DNA of 64,000 nucleotides. It comes from Hevea brasiliensis. Taxonomy: Eukaryota; Streptophyta; Magnoliopsida; Malpighiales; Euphorbiaceae. The stretch lies in assembly GCF_030052815.1 (NCBI RefSeq), contig NC_079494.1, positions 35,822,467 through 35,886,466 of the forward strand, read 5' to 3'. Shown here piece by piece: positions 59,711 to 64,000 of the stretch (within the stretch, counting starts at the first letter, position 1; each line of letters starts with the position of its first letter). The translations under genes and the position numbers were made by a program. The notes under the pieces are model-generated. The model was not told the DNA's origin, searched no databases, and saw only the letters and a program-made list of their open reading frames with translations.

Positions 59711-61050
59711 AGGTAGAGAGACAGACAGGGCAGCAGACTAGGCTGCATATACATTCAGCGAGGGATTTCCTGGTATAATGAGTATACCAATATTTTGCAT
59801 TTTGTACTGTAATGTATGACACTGTATGTACATATTGTTTTGGTTTTGAGCAGTTGTAAATTAATTATGAGTGTTTTGGATTGTAAAAGCTGTATTATAT
59901 TTCCTTATCTCAGACTTTGAAAAATTTCTATGGAATTGAGTTGAGAAATATATTGTGTTGAGAAAAATGTGGAGTTGAGATTTGAAAATATATTGAAGTG
60001 CTTTTTACAGGTTTTCTGAAGAACTGTTTTGTCCAAAATACAGATGGCACTCTGTAAAAAATTTTACAGAAATTCCAAATAAACCAAATGAGTTAGTTGT
60101 TTCACTTCAGTTCACCAAAGTTTTTAATACCTGTAAATAGTGCTCACCACTGTAAAAGAAATAAGAAAAGTTTTTAAAATCCCTTGTAGTGTATTTAATG
60201 GGTTATCAGTAGATGGAGTTGGTAATTCATTAGGTATACTACGGGATCATGTTATGCCTTACAGAGGGGTAGGGTGTGACAGTGGTATGTTGGGAGTATT
60301 AAAACCAATGTACCTATTGTTTATGCAAAATTCAACATTTTAGTTGACTAATGAAATGAATAGTGACACCAAAACTTGAAATTCAAAATTTGAAATTAGA
60401 AATGCATCTAGGGGACTTTAAATTGCAATTGGCAATTAATACTAGCAAATGTAAAACTCAAAATGTGGGATCTTGGTGTAATAAGAATTAATATATCCAT
60501 TAAGTATAAAAAGGTCAACATTTTGGTTGACTAGTAAGGTGAATAGTAATTAAAATGATTAGTAAATTAAGATGAAGACCTAGAATCAATTCTAAGCTTA
60601 AATGCTTAGAATTGTATGACAAATATGGACTATGCATCCTACTCAAAATTGTTAAAAAGAAATTTAGGCCATAAATTTGAAATCCATGAAATATTCATGG
60701 ATTACTTGAAACATGAAAGATAAGTCACCTAATTGATGTGATCAATATGAATAACATAATGAATGGACAAATAAACCATATTAATGTATGAATGAGAAAT
60801 TAGTTCTCATTATTGTAAAGAGGAGAAGTATTTTGAGTACAATGGTATAAAAGGATAATTGATGTGAATTGTGATCATATAAATGATCAAATGAATGTAT
60901 GAATTATGATTGAAATTTATCATGAAATAATGAAGTCATAAAGCACAATATATTAATATTTTAAAGTATCAAATGCCCTAGTATACCTAACAAGATTGGT
61001 TTGGATAGTTTGGCATGCCAATAGGGTATTGTTTTAGCAGTACTGCGAAA

Positions 61051-61154
61051 GGCTTTATGCCTGTATTCATGGCTTTATGCCCGTATTCATGGCTTTTATG
61101 CCCGTATGCATGGCTTTTATGCCCGATTATGTGATATCATGGCTTTTTAGCCAT
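61051..61154. repeat. Short tandem repeat of hairpin words in F
   Basis: Units of 20-21 bp at 61051, 61071 and 61091, then a longer unit at 61112 and a partial one at 61141. Each begins GGCTTTATGCC or GGCTTTTATGCCC, an interrupted palindrome, followed by GTATTCAT. Confidence 0.9.
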
Positions 61155-61625
61155 ACCGATCGCATACATGGTTGACGCTCACGTCCCATGGTATGACGGC
61201 CCGAGGCAATCGCGGTGTCCAAAGCCAACGACCCGTTATCTAGTCCAAATGCCTAGTATAGGTTACTTGGGCGTCAATTAAAGTATTATTCAATTCAGCA
61301 CTAAGTTAAGTTAAGTATAATGAAAATCCAAGACAATTAAGTTAAGTATTGAATGAATAAGCAAAAGAGATTAGCAATAGAATCATAACAAAAATATAAA
61401 TTGCGTAACTGCATGACTTGAAATACAATACAGATAGAATAAATTATATACCGCTAGTATTAATGAAAGTTATAAACTAAGCACTTCCAAAGAGGAACAA
61501 ACTAGTATATAAGATCGTTGATACTAGAAATACCATACCAAATTAAATTGATTCTTGAGTATCTGAATTATCATTTATTTCTTTCTTTACTTGTATATAT
61601 TATTTCTGGTTATATTATTGCACCA

Positions 61626-61662
61626 CTAAGAAATGCTTAGCGCGATGGAATTGCTTCCTCGC
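61626..61662 (+). other. LTR double hairpin, F
   Basis: CTAAG-AAATG-CTTAG (61626-61640), then GCGA-T-GGAA against TTCC-TCGC (61642-61662). Confidence 0.6.
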
Positions 61663-62308
61663 AGTAATCAAGGTAAAACCAGAGATCGTCGATCGAGATT
61701 TTTGGAGTCCAGATCTGCGAAGTGTCGAAGAGTTCAAGATTGTCACCTCCTCAAAGAATGCATGTAGATATGGCTCATTTTATACATGTTATGTATATTG
61801 TTCATTCCTAGCACATTGTAAATTATTTGTATATCTTGTACAAAATAAACTCATGTAATTAACCTATGAATTATGGAAGCTATTCAAAGTAACTATTTTA
61901 GTATGTAAATTGAATTTGAGTTATAATGAGATTATACTTGTGAATATTGAGATATTGAAAATCTAATGAGATTTCTGAGAAATTTGGATACTGCATTGAG
62001 ATACATTATGTTTGAAAATTTTTGAGACTATTAAGTTTGAGAAATTGAGTATATATTGAAATTGTCTTTGGCAGTTCGGAAGAATCATAGTCCAAATTAC
62101 AGCCGACACTTTGTCGGATTATCGTTAAAATTTTTGAAATTTCCAACTTAGTTAGATTTTGATAAAAGTAAAAATAGCCTAAATCTTCAATAAAGTATTT
62201 GAATAAAAAAATCAAGGACTGTAATGAAATCAGATAAAATAGAGTGCTCCGGCACACTGAGTGGCATAACTTGCTCGGCTACACTGTAGTCGGGTAAGGG
62301 CTGTCACA

Positions 62309-63753
62309 TTCTCTAACTCCTATACTTGTACTCCTCTACCAATAGGTGGTGTAATGCACACATAAGAATGTGTGGAGCCAAGATCAATTAAGGCACATAC
62401 AGATAGATCATAAAGTGAGAAAGTACCCTTCATGACATCAGCTAGCTCTGGCTCATCTTGAGCTCTCATAGCATAGGCACGAGGTGCTACTCTAGTCTCC
62501 TGCCTCTAAACTATCTCTGCAGTAGACCTCTATGATGTACCAGCTATATTAGAGCTCACAAGTCTTCTACCCCTCTGTGCTACTGGGGTAAGTCTCTCTG
62601 TCTAGGGTGGAACAGTGGGAACACTAGCATTCCTCTGTGGACAATCCTTCAAGAAGTGATCCGTGGACCCACATCTGAAACACCCACCAGTCAACAATCT
62701 GCACTCTCCTCTGTAGGGCCTCCCACAATGTGTACAAGCTGGTGGTGGGGCTGATCCCCGTGTAGCTGTACCAGGAGAACTAACCACTGATGCACCAGGC
62801 TGTACTTCTCCTCTCCTTGGGGCAAATCAGAATTTCTACTTCTTACCTCGACCCTGAGACTCCTTGGGCCTCTTACTACCCATGTCTGCTGAACTAGACT
62901 GACCAAATCCAGAACCCCTCTTACGGTGCCTGTCCTTTCTAGAATGCTCTTCATTTCTGACTCTCTCCACATCAAGGGCTTATGCTACCAACTGGGAAAA
63001 GTCTGTGAAGTGATGAGACGTGATTATCAACCTGAAGTTGTCATTCATTTCGTCCTCAAATCTTTTGCATTTATCAATTTCTGTGGGCATCAACTCCAAT
63101 GCATATTCGCTAAGTCTCACGAATTTCCTCTCATATTCAGAGACTGTAAGCTGCCTCTATCTCAGTGCTAGGAATTCTCTCCTTGTGGCTTCCAAGTACA
63201 CATGGCTAATGTATTTCTTTTTGAATTTAGCCAAAAAGAACTCCCAGGTAATCTGTGTAGGCTGTACCACTTTCAATACCGCCACCCACCATCTATAAGC
63301 ATCCTCCTGTAGCAATGATAGAGCACACTCCAGCTGCTGCTCTGGGGTGCAGTGCAACTGCTGCAATACCCTCTCAGTCCTCTCCAGCCAATACTCTGTT
63401 GCAGCTAGATCATCCTCCTTCTTACCCGTGAAGTCAACTATCTCATACTTCAGCAATCTCTCTAATAGGGATCTATGTACAGGTTGCGGCTGTGGGGGCG
63501 ATGGTGGCTGTACAGGTGGTGAGGGTTGTGGCTGTGGAGGTGGAGGTGGCTGTGGCTAAGGTATAGCTCCGGTGACTTGACAGAGTAGCTGAGTCATCTG
63601 TTCTAGGAAGGCCTACTGTGCTCTCCCTATAATACCACGGGATGGATCGACTCTATTACTTTGCTCCCTACTAGGAGCAGGTGTGGGTGCATGACTCTCT
63701 ACCTCCACCTCTATTGGTCCTGGAGGTCCGTGCTCTGAAGGATCAGATGCCAT
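62309..63753 (-). pseudogene. gag: Element E2 gag and start of protease (one frame with stops)
   Basis: Start chosen at the ATG ending at 63753, about 125 bases inside the primer site. In order: a Pro/Gln-rich head, the gag core (LEYWLERTERVLQQLHCTPEQ-like, LLQEDAYRWW, EYERKFVRLSEYA) at about 63050-63460, a basic linker, a zinc knuckle CFRCGSTDHFLKDC (CX2CX4HX4C) at about 62645-62690 with a second Cys/His piece before it, then the protease active site, here DLGSTHSYV in place of DPGSTHSYI, at about 62360. The frame is broken mainly by nonsense codons, many of them TAG where relatives have CAG. It continues at 54242 after the F insertion. Confidence 0.88.
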
Positions 63754-63878
63754 CGATCCTATAAAATAGACAAAGAATATATCTGCATTAGTGTCACCTT
63801 GACTCTATTTAAAGGCCCATACATGTAATGCACTCTATTTATTTCTAACTATCTAGGTCTAGGACTGCCTAAACCTCT

Positions 63879-63890
63879 GCTCTGATACCA
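63879..63890 (-). other. Primer binding site of element E2
   Basis: Minus strand TGGTATCAGAGC, five bases from the 5' LTR; complementary to initiator tRNA-Met. Confidence 0.9.
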
Positions 63891-63895
63891 CTAAA

Positions 63896-64000
63896 TGTGA
63901 CGTCCTTTACCCGTCTACTGTAAAGCCAAGTAAGAAATGCCACATTCAGTGCCGGAGCACCCTATCTTGTCCTATCATGTCCACTGTAAATTTTAATATC
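63896..64000 (-). repeat. 5' LTR of element E2, first 105 bases (runs off the window)
   Basis: TGTGACGTCC and following bases match the inner ends of E1 (35505) and the E2 3' LTR (39085), including GCCACATTC and GGAGCACCCTATCTTGTC. It confirms that E2 is a two-LTR element of more than 24 kb because of its insertions. Confidence 0.9.

Larger units (their letters stand above)
56340..60281 (+). repeat. Solo LTR A2 (3.94 kb)
   Basis: Starts TGTAACACCCC and ends GGTGTGACA, as LTR A does. Flanked by GTGGT on both sides (56335-56339 and 60282-60286). The interrupted sequence AAAATGTGGT|ATGTTGGGAG is continuous in LTR B. It contains a tandem duplication of about 90 bp at 58708-58876 that LTR A lacks. 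No gene. Confidence 0.94.
60282..62308 (+). repeat. Solo LTR F, right part
   Basis: Resumes the F sequence after A2 and ends GGGCTGTCACA. It is about 800 bp longer than the equivalent part of LTR B: 60380-60960 has no counterpart there, so F is a distinct or recombinant subfamily (about 4.1 kb in total). No gene. Confidence 0.85.

Overview
The window is plant repetitive DNA. I see no host gene, tRNA, rRNA or CRISPR array. Almost every base belongs to nested LTR retrotransposons, mostly Ty3/gypsy chromoviruses of Tekay/Del type: gag, protease, RT, RNase H, integrase with a GPY/F module, a degenerate chromodomain, very long LTRs of 3.1-4.1 kb, and initiator-tRNA-Met primer sites. A dicot tree genome is likely. 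Hevea or another Euphorbiaceae is my guess from the look of the LTRs and is not demonstrated.

Layout. (A) 1-4534: 3' end of a + strand element, with the integrase tail, polypurine tract and a 3.67 kb LTR. A sits inside the 5' LTR of (B), a + strand element: 5' LTR 4535-7248 (its start lies outside the window), coding remnant 7249-12034, 3' LTR 12035-15137. 15138-17212 holds a probable copia-type solo LTR and the primer-site/LTR remnant of an older minus-strand element (H). (C) is a minus-strand element starting at 17213: 3' LTR 17213-20663 and pol 20664-24175. Its gag is cut into pieces by three later insertions. These are (D) 24176-35092, a structurally complete minus-strand element with target duplication GCCTC; (E1) 35505-38974, a solo LTR with duplication CAATT; and (E2), from 39085 past the right edge. 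E2 is interrupted by (G) 44994-53264, an 8.27 kb insertion with duplication ATCAT, and by (F) 54243-62308, a solo LTR that itself contains (A2) 56340-60281, a solo LTR with duplication GTGGT. The deepest nesting order is H > C > E2 > F > A2.

The chromoviral genes would together make a gag particle, protease, reverse transcriptase and integrase. All copies here are broken by stops or frameshifts; D is the least damaged. G differs: it has LTR-like ends, three perfect-period 1,100 bp tandem copies containing a 57 bp hairpin minisatellite, TATA boxes on both strands, and a broken gene of the plant 'putative gypsy-type transposon' kind with a coiled-coil tail.

Most interesting signals: (1) LTRs of all chromoviral families look built from a degenerate module of about 200 bp; (2) a tandem double hairpin about 550-620 bp from the LTR 3' end keeps its pairing while its sequence changes between families; (3) a GT-AG intron-like insert lies at one integrase position in B and E2 but is missing in A, C and D; (4) element G as a whole.
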